From Hybos culiciformis (Eukaryota; Arthropoda; Insecta; Diptera; Hybotidae): 64,000 nt of DNA. This document shows, piece after piece, positions 31,732-42,287 of the stretch. Position 1 is the stretch's first letter; each line of letters begins with the position of its first letter. Location: positions 85,199,712-85,263,711 of the forward strand of contig OZ023273.1 of assembly GCA_964007475.1 (NCBI GenBank), read 5' to 3'. The translations under genes and the position numbers were made by a program. Below the pieces are notes generated by a model. The model did no database searches. It was given only the letters and a program-made list of their open reading frames with translations, and had not been told where the DNA came from.

Positions 31732-32036
31732 GAAGGCAGATATGTAGAATTTTTTTAAAGTCTCGGTAATATTATTCAAATTATTTCTGAACTCACCCAC
31801 ATTCCAGATGCAAACCATCAGGGTCATCATCTCTTGGATCTGTTTCTGACATCGAATCCAGATAAGTATAACGCTTCAATTAGTTCCCCCCTTGGAAACT
31901 CCGATCATTGTCTCGTTAGCACGTCCTTCTCTCTTGATAGTGGAGTGGATTTATCTAAAGCTCCCGTAAGGCTGGTATGGACCTATTCCCAAGCTGATTG
32001 GGATGGGCTCTCCAGATTTCTTAAGCAGATGGATCT
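31732..32036 (+). pseudogene. LINE copy 2, segment 3 (endonuclease end)
   Basis: Resumes at GAAGGCAGATATG and reads through HIPDANHQGHHLLDL and LGNSDHCLV (endonuclease SDH motif near 31900) to GATCT at 32032-32036, where BEL element 2 is inserted. A T-run insertion and an in-frame TAA near 31757 break it. Confidence 0.9.
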
Positions 32037-32443
32037 TGTTTGCGTAAGGGTTTTTACCCAAAAATACTACTATAAGTATTTCAATTTTAAAGTGTAAAAA
32101 AAACGATTGACATGAATTCTACTTTATAATTTAATTTTATTATAGTTCAATGTTACAACAACTAGGTTTTAGGTTTTTTACTTTGGCTTACGTATTTTAA
32201 TTATACTTGCAACAACTTTTTGCTTTAACAACGAAAAAACTACTGAATCTAATAGGCAAATGTATTTAATTTTTATAAGAATATTCTCATTACACACAAT
32301 ACCCAAATTATTAAAAATATAGGGAAATTTGGGTGTTCTGTTTAAGAGAGAGATCTTGCTTAATATCTTGACCAATCGTTAAGCGTGATGGTTTAAACAG
32401 ACTTTTCAAACGTAGATCATTTGAAAAGTCTGGTGGCTGAACA
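32037..32443 (-). repeat. 3' LTR of BEL element 2
   Basis: 407 bp, TGTTTGCGTAAGG ... GGCTGAACA as read on the plus strand. It contains the pairing ACTTTTCAAA/TTTGAAAAGT near 32401-32429. It differs from the other LTR at a few bases (for example TTTGCG versus TTTAGG at the edge). Confidence 0.95.
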
Positions 32444-32456
32444 TGCCGGCCGCGTT
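32444..32456 (-). other. Polypurine-type tract of BEL element 2
   Basis: On the minus strand AACGCGGCCGGCA directly precedes the 3' LTR (TGTTCAGCC). The G-rich GCGGCCGGCA form is typical of BEL elements, comparable with AAGGCGGGGCAGTA in element 1. Confidence 0.7.
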
Positions 32457-32865
32457 GATAGTACGTAAGATACTATCAAATTTATTCCAATTAATAATTT
32501 ACATTAGTAAAGCGGGTCGAATGAAGAGTAATTGGTCAAAAACTTAAGAAAATCTTCACAATTTGATTCAAATGAAGTTTAATTTGAACTTAATTTAATT
32601 TAATCAAAAAATATTTAGAAGTAAGTATTTAAAAAGATGTTGCAAGTAATTTAATTCAAATCAAAGTAAAATTGATGAAGTTTAATTCAATTCGATAAAT
32701 GTGAAACAAAATTAATTAAAATTGGAAGTTACTTCAAAATAAATATTGAATTTTAATTGAAATTTAAAACATTATTTACAAATAATATTAGTTGATTGAA
32801 TGAAAGTGAAAAATTTCTTTGTTGAAAATGATGAATTCATTCTTGAATTATGAATGTGTACGAGA
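32457..32865 (-). other. Non-coding 3' region of BEL element 2
   Basis: AT-rich, with repeated (T)TAATTTAATTCAAAT-like motifs at about 32575-32740 that look like degenerate short tandem repeats. No open frame of note and no env. Confidence 0.5.
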
Positions 32866-35520
32866 TTATTCAATAGGTAATATCGCAATTTTATGAATTA
32901 ATCTTCTGATGATTCCACACTTTGTTTTGATGTCGACAACTCGAACTTTGGTATCATTTCCGGTAATTGTATTTAGAATTCTTCCCAGTAACCATTTTTG
33001 CGGGGGAAGGTTATCTTCGTGAACGATGACTAGTTTGCCGACACTTATATTTGATTGTTCTTCTTTCCATTTGTATCGTTTTTGCATTGTTACGATGTAT
33101 TCCGTCGACCATCGTTTCCAAAAGTGTTGTTGGATAGCCGAAACTTGTTGCCATTTTGTTAGACATTTGATATTGGTAACATCAGGCTCGATTATTGTTT
33201 CACATGGGGCCTGGCTCCAAAAATGTGCAGGTGTTAGCGCTTGTTCATCATTTGGGTCTGTTGTCATTGGCGTAAGTGGTCTTGAATTCAATGTGGCTTC
33301 AATTTGGCAACAAACAGTAGAGAGTAATTCATATGTTAAGTGAGAGTTTTGAAGTGTGGGATATAACAATGATTTGGCTGATTTCACGGCTGCTTCCCAT
33401 ATACCGCCGAAGTGGGGTGATCTTGGTGGGATGTGTTGAAAATCTATTGAGTGTTCCGCGCACCATCTTGTTATTTCTGATTGAAACGATTGATTCAGGA
33501 ATTTTTGCCTTAATTCCGCAAGAAGACGTCTGGCTCCACAGAAATTAGTTGCATTGTCACAATAAAGTTTTTTGCATAACCTCCGACGAATGACAAATCT
33601 TTTGAGCGCACCGATGAATGCACTCGATGTTAAATCTGTAACCACTTCGAGATGTACTCCCTTCGAAATGAAGCATACAAAAACTGCGATGTACGTTTTG
33701 TAGATTGGCTGACGTCTCGTTGTTGGACTTGTTAGTATTGGACCACAAAAATCTACTCCGCAAATTGCAAATGCAAGATTGGCATTGACACGATCAGCAG
33801 GCAAATCTCCCATAATTTGGCTTAGAAGTTTTGGCCGATATCGAAAACATCGAATACAATTTCGCACTATTTTTCTGGTACAATCTCTTGCATTTATGAT
33901 CCAAAATTCTTGAGCGATTATGGACTTTAAAGCCTGCAAACCGGCGTGGCAATGCCTAAAATGTAGAAAAGAAATGTATGAATTAACAAAGTTATTATTT
34001 TTAGGTAATAGTATTGGATAACGAAAACTATAAGGTAAGTTTGTGTTTCTAAGACGCCCTCCAACTCTTAAAAGGCCATCATTTTGATCAATAAATGGGT
34101 TCAAATGCTTAATGTTGCTTGTGTTGGGAACTAGTTGATTTTTCTGCAAACACTTAATTTCATTGTCAAATTCTAATTGTTGAATAATATAAATTATGTC
34201 TTTGAATCCATTTTCCAATTCTTCTGCTGATAAAATATCAACGTTCAACGAGTAATTTCTAAGCTTTCGTTTTAAGTTTTCAATGAACCGACGAACATAA
34301 GCGAATATGCGACGATTTTTGGTGAAGCTACTTGTTTTGTAGATAATATGTGTTAGTGAATATTCATTTGTTGTCACTAAAGAGAGTTTTGGATTTCTAT
34401 TACTTATTTTTCTCGTTTCCGGCAGTTCATCATCTGATGTGTACGTTTTTTGCACTGGCCAATGTTCTTCCGATTTATAAAGAAACATTGGACCTGTAAA
34501 CCATATTGACTCTTTTAATTCAGCTACCGAACAACCTCTAGATATTATGTCAGCAGGATTGGATTTAGTGTTAACGTGTTTCCAAATTGCTTTCGATGTT
34601 AATTCTTGAATTATTGACACTCGGTTGGCAACAAATGTTTGCCATTTAGCTGCAAAAGCACCAATCCAACCCAAAACTATTGTTGAATCAGTCCATAAAA
34701 ATATATTCTTCATATGGTTAGGGTAGTTTGGCTGTACTTTCGACCATAGCTTTGCTAACAATTCTGCACCTAAGAGTTCGAGAACCGGCAAAGTTCTTGT
34801 CTTTTTACTTGGAGCAACCTTTGATTTTGCTGCTATCAAATTAACAGTGACCTTTCCATATATGTCCACTGTTCGAATATAAATACATGCCCCGAATGCT
34901 CTTATTGACGCATCGCAAAATCCATGTATTTGTGAATTGATTGTTTGACTTTGTGATGATACAAAACGAGGAATTGTTATTGAATTTAATTTATTCAAAT
35001 CATTTTTAAAGTTTAACCAACGATTGTGCAAGTCTTGTGGTAGTGACTCGTCCCATGACAATTTGAGTAACCATAATTCTTGCATGAATAATTTTGATGT
35101 GACGACAAGTGGGTTAACTAATCCCAAAGGATCGAATAATTTCGCTAGATCGGAAAGAACTGATCGTTTTGTAACTTTAGATGACTTGATTTTCTCTTCG
35201 TGTTGAATTCTGTATCGAAATTCATCAGATTTTGGATCCCAAATCATCCCAAGTGTTCTAATAATATCTACATCATTTAAATGAAGAAGCTTTTCTTGAT
35301 GTTCAATTGGAATTTTTTCTAAAATTGATGACTCATTGGAATACCATTTGCGAAGTTCCAATTCAGCCGAGATGAAAATGGTAGTTATATCATTTTGCAA
35401 CTGTAGGACCTCTTCTACTGTATCCCCCCCGGCAATCAAGTCATCGACATAAGTGGAACATTTGATGATTTCAGCAGCTTTTGGAAATTTTGACGAATGT
35501 TGATCAGCTATGAAATTCAA
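32866..35520 (-). CDS. pol: BEL element 2 pol: RT end, RNase H, integrase
   Basis: 884 codons, in the same frame as the gag-pol segment upstream (35554-38277), separated only by the TGA described there. It begins inside the RT: YVDDLIAGG near 35445, then the thumb, RNase H (FCDASIRAFG near 34920; LELLGAELLAKL near 34770; WTDSTIVLGW near 34690), the H2C2 zinc domain (HFRHCHAG...CIRCFRYRP), the integrase core (CGVDFCGPI, YCDNATNF, GGIWEAAVKS) and a DUF5641-type C-terminus ending RRLIHKIAILPIE. All catalytic motifs seen are intact. The true start lies upstream; any internal Met is only the first after the stop. Confidence 0.92.
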   Translation of the reverse strand: MNFIADQHSSKFPKAAEIIKCSTYVDDLIAGGDTVEEVLQLQNDITTIFISAELELRKWYSNESSILEKIPIEHQEKLLHLNDVDIIRTLGMIWDPKSDEFRYRIQHEEKIKSSKVTKRSVLSDLAKLFDPLGLVNPLVVTSKLFMQELWLLKLSWDESLPQDLHNRWLNFKNDLNKLNSITIPRFVSSQSQTINSQIHGFCDASIRAFGACIYIRTVDIYGKVTVNLIAAKSKVAPSKKTRTLPVLELLGAELLAKLWSKVQPNYPNHMKNIFLWTDSTIVLGWIGAFAAKWQTFVANRVSIIQELTSKAIWKHVNTKSNPADIISRGCSVAELKESIWFTGPMFLYKSEEHWPVQKTYTSDDELPETRKISNRNPKLSLVTTNEYSLTHIIYKTSSFTKNRRIFAYVRRFIENLKRKLRNYSLNVDILSAEELENGFKDIIYIIQQLEFDNEIKCLQKNQLVPNTSNIKHLNPFIDQNDGLLRVGGRLRNTNLPYSFRYPILLPKNNNFVNSYISFLHFRHCHAGLQALKSIIAQEFWIINARDCTRKIVRNCIRCFRYRPKLLSQIMGDLPADRVNANLAFAICGVDFCGPILTSPTTRRQPIYKTYIAVFVCFISKGVHLEVVTDLTSSAFIGALKRFVIRRRLCKKLYCDNATNFCGARRLLAELRQKFLNQSFQSEITRWCAEHSIDFQHIPPRSPHFGGIWEAAVKSAKSLLYPTLQNSHLTYELLSTVCCQIEATLNSRPLTPMTTDPNDEQALTPAHFWSQAPCETIIEPDVTNIKCLTKWQQVSAIQQHFWKRWSTEYIVTMQKRYKWKEEQSNISVGKLVIVHEDNLPPQKWLLGRILNTITGNDTKVRVVDIKTKCGIIRRLIHKIAILPIE

Positions 35521-35553
35521 ACACCTTGTGGCTAAATACGGAGCCGAAGCAGT

Positions 35554-38277
35554 TCAATATGTTAATGTTTTAAGACCAAAAATTTTAAATTTATCTAGCG
35601 GACTATCTCGCCACAAAATTAACTGGAAATTGCAATCTTCAGGGTAAATCCAAATTTGGCGATACATCTTTGAAACATCAGCAATTAAAGCAAATCTGAA
35701 ACAACGAAATTTTACTAGAATTGAAAAAATGTCACTTTGAACAGTTGGACCAACTGATAAAATATCATTGAGTGAAACATTAGTTGAACTAGGACATGAA
35801 GCATTAAATACAACTCGAAGTTTGGTGCTAGTACTTTCAGGACGAACGACATATTGGTGTGTAATGAAATAATGTGTACTTGGTACATCTTGTGCCGAAA
35901 TTTCTTCCATATGACCAAGATCGAGATATTCTTTAATAAACATTGAATATTGCTGTTTAATGTCTGGTAATTTTTCTAGCTTTTTCTCCATCCAAATAAA
36001 TCTTGACTTCGATTTGTTATAAGACTCACCCAATTCTGTTACTGATTTCTTGAAAGGTAGTTTAACCATTAAGCGATTATCTTTTGATTTGAATGTTGTG
36101 TTGACAAATAATTTTTCACAATTCTGTTGTTCTACATTAAATTTCGAATAATTTGTTTCAATATTTTCAATGGACCAAAATTTTTCCACCAAGTTGTTTA
36201 GTGACACGTCCGATGATAAGCTGTCTTCGAGGCTTGGTTTTGAACTTAGTAATGTTGAAAAAGTTTTGCCAATGATCGAATTGGTGCGAAAGCGACCAGA
36301 AATAATCCAACCGAAAACTGTTTTCTGCAAAATTGGTCCATCTTCGAATAGTTTAATTTGTCCAATTGACAAAAGTTCAAAAAAGTTTTCAGCCCCAATC
36401 AACAAATCAATTTTTTGTGGTTTGAAAAAATTAGGGTCTGCGAGATCGAGATTAGGAGGTACGTTTAGTTTACTTTTATCTAAGTTCTTTTCAGGATGAT
36501 CAGTTGAAATTGAAGGCAATATCCAACAATTTAGATTAATTATAAAATTATTTAGTCGAGATTTAACAGTGACTGCTGTTTCATGTTTAATTTTTGTAGC
36601 AAATTGACCAATACCAATAACTTGGCCACAAATTGGTTTACGATTTAAGTTCAATAGTTTTACTAGACGATCTGTAATAAAATTCAACTGCGATCCACTA
36701 TCAAGCAAAACTCTGGCATGATGGTATGTTCCTGCCTGATCTTTAATTTGGACAACAGCTGTAGCTAGAAATGTATGATCGTTATTTTCTTGAAATTGTG
36801 ATTTTGATTTACTGGAAACATACGACAAACGTGATGGACCTGCTCGAGGTTGAAACCGATCTTCAAAATCACCTTGTTGTGAGTTTGCATTATTTGATGA
36901 TGATGGGAACGAAACATTTCGATTTATTGATGAGTTGGTGCATTCAGCATTTAATACCTGACCTGAAAATTTACTAATATTTTGTTGTTGTGGATTTAAA
37001 TTTGTGGCATTAGTTGAGCTTTGATTATTAACATTATATCGATGTAACAGAGAATGGTGATGTTTTGAACAAATTTTACATAATGATGATTTGCAATCTT
37101 TAAGTACGTGACCAGATCGTAAACAATTTATGCATAAGAGCAATTTTTTCGCTTGAGAGTATCTGTCCATTACAGATAACTCGCCGAAGCTTGGACATTT
37201 TTCAATTTTATGATTTGTGTTCGAGCAATATGAGCAACCTGGAATTTTTGAAACAGTATAAGACGATGATTGTTTATTTTCGAATTTCTTCTTGTTGTAT
37301 TGATTGTATTGATAATTATTGTTGGTATGATTATTTTGGATCGAGCTGCTATTACATGTTGATTTATTGTTTTTTGCTTCTCGCACTTCCAGCAATTGGC
37401 ATCGTTTATTTAATAATGCATGCATATTATCCCATTTAGGTAAGCTTTGGTAATCAAATGATTCTTCATATTTGCTCTGCGAATCTGAATCCAATTTTGT
37501 CATTACAATTTGAATTATTAACGAGTTCATGACATCAACTTCTGTGCCTATGTTTTTCATTGCGTTTAAATGTGAATTGATGTTGTCTATTAAACTTCTC
37601 AATTGACTTGCAGAGTTTTTTGAAATTTTTGGTAGGTCGAGAAAAGAGACGATGTGTTCCTGAAAAATTAAATATTTGTTGTCATATCGTTGTTGTAAAG
37701 TTGTAATGGCTGCAGTATAATTTTCCGATGATTTTCCTAAAGCATCAATTGTTTGAAGCGCTGGACCAGTTAAACAATGCCTTAAATGGTTATACTTTTC
37801 TGTTGTGGATAAACTATCATTTTCCGCAACTAATTTGTTGAAAATGGAAATGAAATTATGATAGTCCGAGTATTTTCCGGAAAATGTTGGTAATTTCATC
37901 TGTGGTAAGCTTGATCGTATTGGATTTGGTTGTCCTGCTGAAATGGTGGTATCTAAATTTTGTTGGCATGGAACTTTGCTCCTATAGAGTACCTGTAATT
38001 CACAGTACATTTCCTCAACTTCGCTTCGACTAGCCATATGAGCAGCATCATCAGGTCTCATTTTTTCTAACGACTGTTGATGAGATGACCGCAATTTGCA
38101 ATATTGATCAAAAATTTTCGTTCTACATTCTAATTCAACAGCTGAAATTGTATCTATATTTCCTGAGACGAGATTTAAGATTCGAGTCATGTTGGCTTTA
38201 ATGCTTGCGCGTTGTACTTTAATTTCATCGTATTTTTTCTTTGCATCAGCCTCAATTTGATCATTGTTGTCAGGCAT
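35554..38277 (-). CDS. gag: BEL element 2 gag-protease-RT polyprotein (stops early)
   Basis: Starts at ATG 38277 (MPDNNDQIEAD). Order: helical Gag N-terminus; DUF1759-type capsid (MKLPTFSGKYSDYHNF near 37900); zinc knuckles CSYCSNTNHKIEKC, CINCLRSGHVLKDC and CKICSKHHHSLLH near 37080-37230; aspartic protease VLLDSGSQ near 36690; reverse transcriptase with ADVSKMYRQIW near 35670. It ends at TGA within the RT, where the family normally has Gly in TYGT-S-APYLA; GGA to TGA is a one-base change. The frame continues directly into the 35520-32866 segment. It is therefore one nonsense mutation away from full length. Confidence 0.92.
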   Translation of the reverse strand: MPDNNDQIEADAKKKYDEIKVQRASIKANMTRILNLVSGNIDTISAVELECRTKIFDQYCKLRSSHQQSLEKMRPDDAAHMASRSEVEEMYCELQVLYRSKVPCQQNLDTTISAGQPNPIRSSLPQMKLPTFSGKYSDYHNFISIFNKLVAENDSLSTTEKYNHLRHCLTGPALQTIDALGKSSENYTAAITTLQQRYDNKYLIFQEHIVSFLDLPKISKNSASQLRSLIDNINSHLNAMKNIGTEVDVMNSLIIQIVMTKLDSDSQSKYEESFDYQSLPKWDNMHALLNKRCQLLEVREAKNNKSTCNSSSIQNNHTNNNYQYNQYNKKKFENKQSSSYTVSKIPGCSYCSNTNHKIEKCPSFGELSVMDRYSQAKKLLLCINCLRSGHVLKDCKSSLCKICSKHHHSLLHRYNVNNQSSTNATNLNPQQQNISKFSGQVLNAECTNSSINRNVSFPSSSNNANSQQGDFEDRFQPRAGPSRLSYVSSKSKSQFQENNDHTFLATAVVQIKDQAGTYHHARVLLDSGSQLNFITDRLVKLLNLNRKPICGQVIGIGQFATKIKHETAVTVKSRLNNFIINLNCWILPSISTDHPEKNLDKSKLNVPPNLDLADPNFFKPQKIDLLIGAENFFELLSIGQIKLFEDGPILQKTVFGWIISGRFRTNSIIGKTFSTLLSSKPSLEDSLSSDVSLNNLVEKFWSIENIETNYSKFNVEQQNCEKLFVNTTFKSKDNRLMVKLPFKKSVTELGESYNKSKSRFIWMEKKLEKLPDIKQQYSMFIKEYLDLGHMEEISAQDVPSTHYFITHQYVVRPESTSTKLRVVFNASCPSSTNVSLNDILSVGPTVQSDIFSILVKFRCFRFALIADVSKMYRQIWIYPEDCNFQLILWRDSPLDKFKIFGLKTLTY

Positions 38278-39560
38278 GATGAAAAATTTACTTGATGAAA
38301 AGTTGTAGATAATGAAAACAAATGTTCAGTCTAAAAAAGAAGAACTCAAACGATGATGAATTAATAATTTGTTAACAAATTGTAAATAAAGTTATTGTTT
38401 ATTACTATGATAATTAAAAAAAATTTTTTATGTAGTTTTATGTAGCTATAGTTTCAAATATAGTTAAACGATTCCAACATTAACAATTAATGGTTGGATT
38501 AAAAGTTGTTGACTTTAATTAAGGTTCGCTTGAATAAATTTTCGTAACGAGTATGATTATGGTTTGTTTAGAAAATTTTATTATTATTGTTTAAGTTTCG
38601 ATTGATTAGGTTTAATACTAATAATGGTTTTTATTAATTTTTGAATAATTCGAAATTAATTTTCAATAAACAAATTGTTTGTGTTTTGTTTCGAAAAATT
38701 TAATTTCATTAAAAATGTTTGTGTATTAAGTTTCAATTAAGGCTTGAGAACCAATGTTCAACGTTTGTTCAATAGAAGTTTCGATTAAAAAATTATTTAA
38801 TTATGTTTCGATTCAAAAAATTTTACATTTTTTTTTTTCCAGATTCCAAAAAAAAATTTTTATTTTATATATTTTTTTTTGTTGTTAAAAATTAGATACT
38901 GTAGCCCAACAGCTGTACAGATAAAATTTTCTTGTGTGTGTATATTATTTATATCATGCAATAAGTGTATGCTACTTTATGCTACTTTTTCCTCTCAATT
39001 TTTTAATAAGTAGAGGTATAAAATTTTGCAGATAATTTTAAATATATAAATTTATACATACGATACCAAAAAATTTATATGATCAATTGAAATGCCCAAA
39101 AAATCCAATTGCGGTAAAATTTTGACCTGGTTGATGTGTCTTCAACTGCACAGCAAAACCACTTTTCTTGATTGAAAAAATTTGTACTTTATTTTATAAT
39201 TTTTTAATAGTATATTATATATTTTTTTTTTTAAGAATTCAAATTTAATTTTAGTTTTTTAATACTTCACAAATAATTTTTGATAGTTTAACTTTAATAA
39301 TTATAGCACTTCAATTTTTTTTTTTTTTTTTTAAGTTTTTAATTTAAGGTCACTCACTATTACACCTTATAATTTCGAGTTTTTTTTTTTTTTTTTGTTT
39401 AGTTTATTTGTCCGCAATTTACCGAACCGAATTCCAACTACGATCTTCGAACTCAGGAGCCGAGTGTTCGTGAGTTTTTTTTAAACGAGAGAGCGACGAG
39501 TTGTTTCGAACGAAGGAGCCAATTGTCCTTGAGTTTTTTATCGAACGAGGGAGCCAAGTG
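38278..39560 (-). other. Leader of BEL element 2
   Basis: About 1.3 kb of AT-rich non-coding sequence between PBS and gag. Near the PBS, a motif of the form GAGCCAAGTGTCC with upstream AACGA occurs three times (39459-39470, 39514-39529, 39551-39563), in tandem about 45 bp apart. Poly(A/T) runs lie at 38828-38882 and 39317-39396. Confidence 0.5.
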
Positions 39561-39577
39561 TCCTGTCACGGTCGCCA
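39561..39577 (-). other. Primer binding site, tRNA-Arg type
   Basis: On the minus strand TGGCGACCGTGACAGGA, 3 nt inside the 5' LTR. This is the primer site commonly described for BEL/Pao elements and attributed to tRNA-Arg. Confidence 0.75.
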
Positions 39578-39580
39578 AAA

Positions 39581-39987
39581 TGTTTAGGTAAGGGTTTTTA
39601 CCCAAAAATACTACTATAAGTATTTCAATTTTAAAGTGTAAAAAAAAACGATTGACATGAATTCTACTTTATAATTTAATTTTATTATAGTTCAATGTTA
39701 CAACAACTAGGTTTTAGGTTTTTTACTTTAGCTTACGTTTTTAATTATACTTGCAACAACTTTTTGCTTTAACAACGAAAAAACTACTGAATCTAATAGG
39801 CAAATGTATTTAATTTTTATAAGAATATTCTCATTACACACAATACCCAAATTATTAAAAATATAGGGAAATTTGGGTGTTCTGTTTAAGAGAGAGATCT
39901 TGCTTAATATCTTGACCAATCGTTAAGCGTGATAGTTTAAACAGACTTTTCAAACGTAGATAATTTGAAAAGTCTGGTGGCTGAACA
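39581..39987 (-). repeat. 5' LTR of BEL element 2
   Basis: 407 bp, TGTTTAGGTAAGG ... GGCTGAACA as read on the plus strand, matching 32037-32443 with few differences. GATCT follows, and LINE copy 2 resumes. Confidence 0.95.
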
Positions 39988-42116
39988 GATCTGTTTCGTT
40001 GCTTCTTGGAGAGGGATGTTGACCTTTGCACGGCTGTCATTACTGAAAGTATTCTGTTAGGGAAGAAACTATATATACTCCATAAAAAAGTACAAAATAA
40101 AACGAATACTAAAATTCCGTGGTTCAATGACACCTGTGCAAAGGCCATAGCCGATAGAGATAATGCTTTCCGTGAGTATAAACATAACAATTCTTAAAGT
40201 TCACTGAAGCATTGGCGAGAGCTCAGGAACAGATGCAGAAAAATTTGTTGTCTGCACAAGGCTTTGTTTACCCCGAGGAAGCGTCAAGAAATATTAAACC
40301 TTCTTTCAAATAGCAGAAGCTTTTGGAGCTTCGCTTAAAGTGTACAACAGAACTTCTGTTCGCCTTCATCTTTTCCTCTTCTTGTAGATGGTGACCGGAT
40401 CATATCAGATTCGGTTGGAAAGGCTAATTTGTTTGCAAAATTTTTTTAGTCAAAACTCAACACTCGCAGCTTCAGCTCAAGTACCACCTGTCTTGCCAAC
40501 TGTAAACTCTTCTTTTGGAAGAGTTTACATTAGGCAACGAGCTGTTTTAAAAGCTCTCAAAAATCTGAATGTGAAAAAGTCAACTGGCTCTGTTGGTATT
40601 CCGGCTGTGGCCCTAAAACATTCTGGCTAAACCTCTGCGCAACCTTTTCTATCTTTCATATTCACTTGGTATTTACCCCACCAAGCGCAAAGTTGTGCAT
40701 GTTCAGCCTATTCGAAAAAAACGCGATAAATGCGATCCCTCTAACTACAGGCCTATTGTGCTTATTTCTATTCTCTCCAAAGTAATGGAATCCCTAATTA
40801 ATAATAAAGTTAAAAAATACCTTGAATGTAACAAATTTCGAAGTGACCAGCAATATGGTTTTCGTACGAATAGATCGCTGGTGACCTAATGACACATTTA
40901 TCCCACAAGCTCAACGCCAGTCTTCACAATTCCGGTGAGGCTTGTGTTGTTGCTTTGGATATAGCTAAGGCTTTTGATCGAGTCTGCCACCCGGCTTTGA
41001 TTTCTAAAGTTAAATCAATGGGTCTAGAATCAGCCTTTGTCAATTGGATCAGCAACTTTTTGTCTTGCCGTTCTATTCGTGCTGTTGTGGATGAGTACCA
41101 GTCACATATTTTCAACATAAACTCCGGTGTACCCCAAGGGTGTGTTCTCTCCCCAACCCTCTTTCTTATTTTCATCGATGATCTTCTGAAATCAACACTC
41201 AACCCCATCCACAGCTTCGCCGATGACAGTAACTTGGTAGCATGCTACGATTTTGTTAATAGAAAATCCGAATCTTCCAATGCTGTTACTACTAAGCGCA
41301 ATTTCCTGCAAAGTAGCATAAATCACGATCTTTCCAAAATTTCACAATGGGGTCTTCTCAACAGAGTTGAGTTTAACGCTTCAAAAACTCAATGCTGCCT
41401 AATTTCTAGAAAGCTGTCAACTTTTGAACCCCAATTTTCTTTCCAAGGTGAAAGAAAGTATTGGAAAATCTGGAAACCATGACATTTTAGGCTTGAAAAT
41501 AACTTCAGATCCAAGCTGGAAACTTCATATTTTCGAAACGGCAAAAAACGCAGTGAAATGTCTTGGTTTCCTTAAAAGATGTGAACAATACTTTTCCCCC
41601 CTCTGATCTCTTTAACATTTACAAATCCTACATACGACTGAAATTAGAATATAATTCACATATATGGGCTGCTGCTCGTAAAACCCACCTTGAGTACCTG
41701 GACAAAGTTCATAGAGGGCTATTAGATTGATAAACAATCACCAAACCACCAGCTCATTAACATCACTTAATCACCGTCGCAATGTAGGTTCACTTTCCAT
41801 TTTTTATAAATACCTTGTTGATACGTGTTCCTTGGAAGTAAAAGCCCTACTTCCTTCACTTAAAGTATTTTCACGTCAAATACTTACCGCTTCAACGTCA
41901 CTCCCATATTTCGTCAAAATTCCTAGATGTGGTAGAACGAGCTTCGGAGATTCCTTTTCAGTTCGTATTTCGAGAAGGTAGAATGCTCTCCCTTCAAAAT
42001 TGTTCCCTACAACTGGCGGAAGTTTGATTTACGACCTGCGCCGCTTTAAGAATAGTGTAAATGATTACCTCCTAACTGTCCCACTTTTTAATCCCGTCTA
42101 AACTTCCTATCCTCGC
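39988..42116 (+). pseudogene. LINE copy 2, segment 4 (RT and C-terminus)
   Basis: Resumes in the linker after the endonuclease (DLCTAVITESIL near 40020) and runs through the RT to the C-terminal end and stop region (DYLLTVPLFNPV, TAA near 42100), with a short 3' UTR match to about 42116. RT motifs: GVPQGCVLSPTLF near 41125 and FADDSNLV near 41216 (catalytic box intact). It is broken by at least five frameshifts or stops (near 40196, 40305, 40630, 40888, 41455 and 41605). The poly(A) tail and end are replaced by hAT sequence. Confidence 0.9.
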
Positions 42117-42287
42117 TTTGTTAGCACCAAAATTGATCCAGCATCATTGTTTCAAAATCACTGCGACTTTTCATGTTATTTCTCAAGTCAATGGGTTCAT
42201 CTTTTGCGTTATCATTGTCAGTGTCAAGAATCAGAATTGGTTAACGTACCCCCAAGGGGTCCATGGACCCCAGGTTGGGAATCTCTG
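42117..42287 (-). mobile_element. hAT terminal fragment
   Basis: On the minus strand it starts CAGAGATTCCCAACCTGGGG at 42287, with the internal palindrome GGGGTCCATGGACCCC, a hAT-like terminus (compare CAGxGxTxCCCAA ends of hAT families). A short open piece (NDNAKDEPIDLRNNM near 42205) may be part of its transposase end. No partner terminus or target duplication was found. It lies exactly between LINE copy 2 and the Gypsy gag. Confidence 0.5.

Larger units (their letters stand above)
32037..39987 (-). mobile_element. BEL/Pao LTR retrotransposon 2
   Basis: A complete minus-strand element: 407-bp LTRs at 32037-32443 and 39581-39987, flanked by GATCT (32032-32036 and 39988-39992), inserted in LINE copy 2. 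Reading from the right: 5' LTR, tRNA-Arg-type PBS, leader of about 1.3 kb, gag-pol polyprotein frame 38277 to 32866 with one in-frame TGA, polypurine tract, 3' LTR. No env. It differs from element 1 in LTR, PBS and protein sequence, so it is a separate family. Confidence 0.95.
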
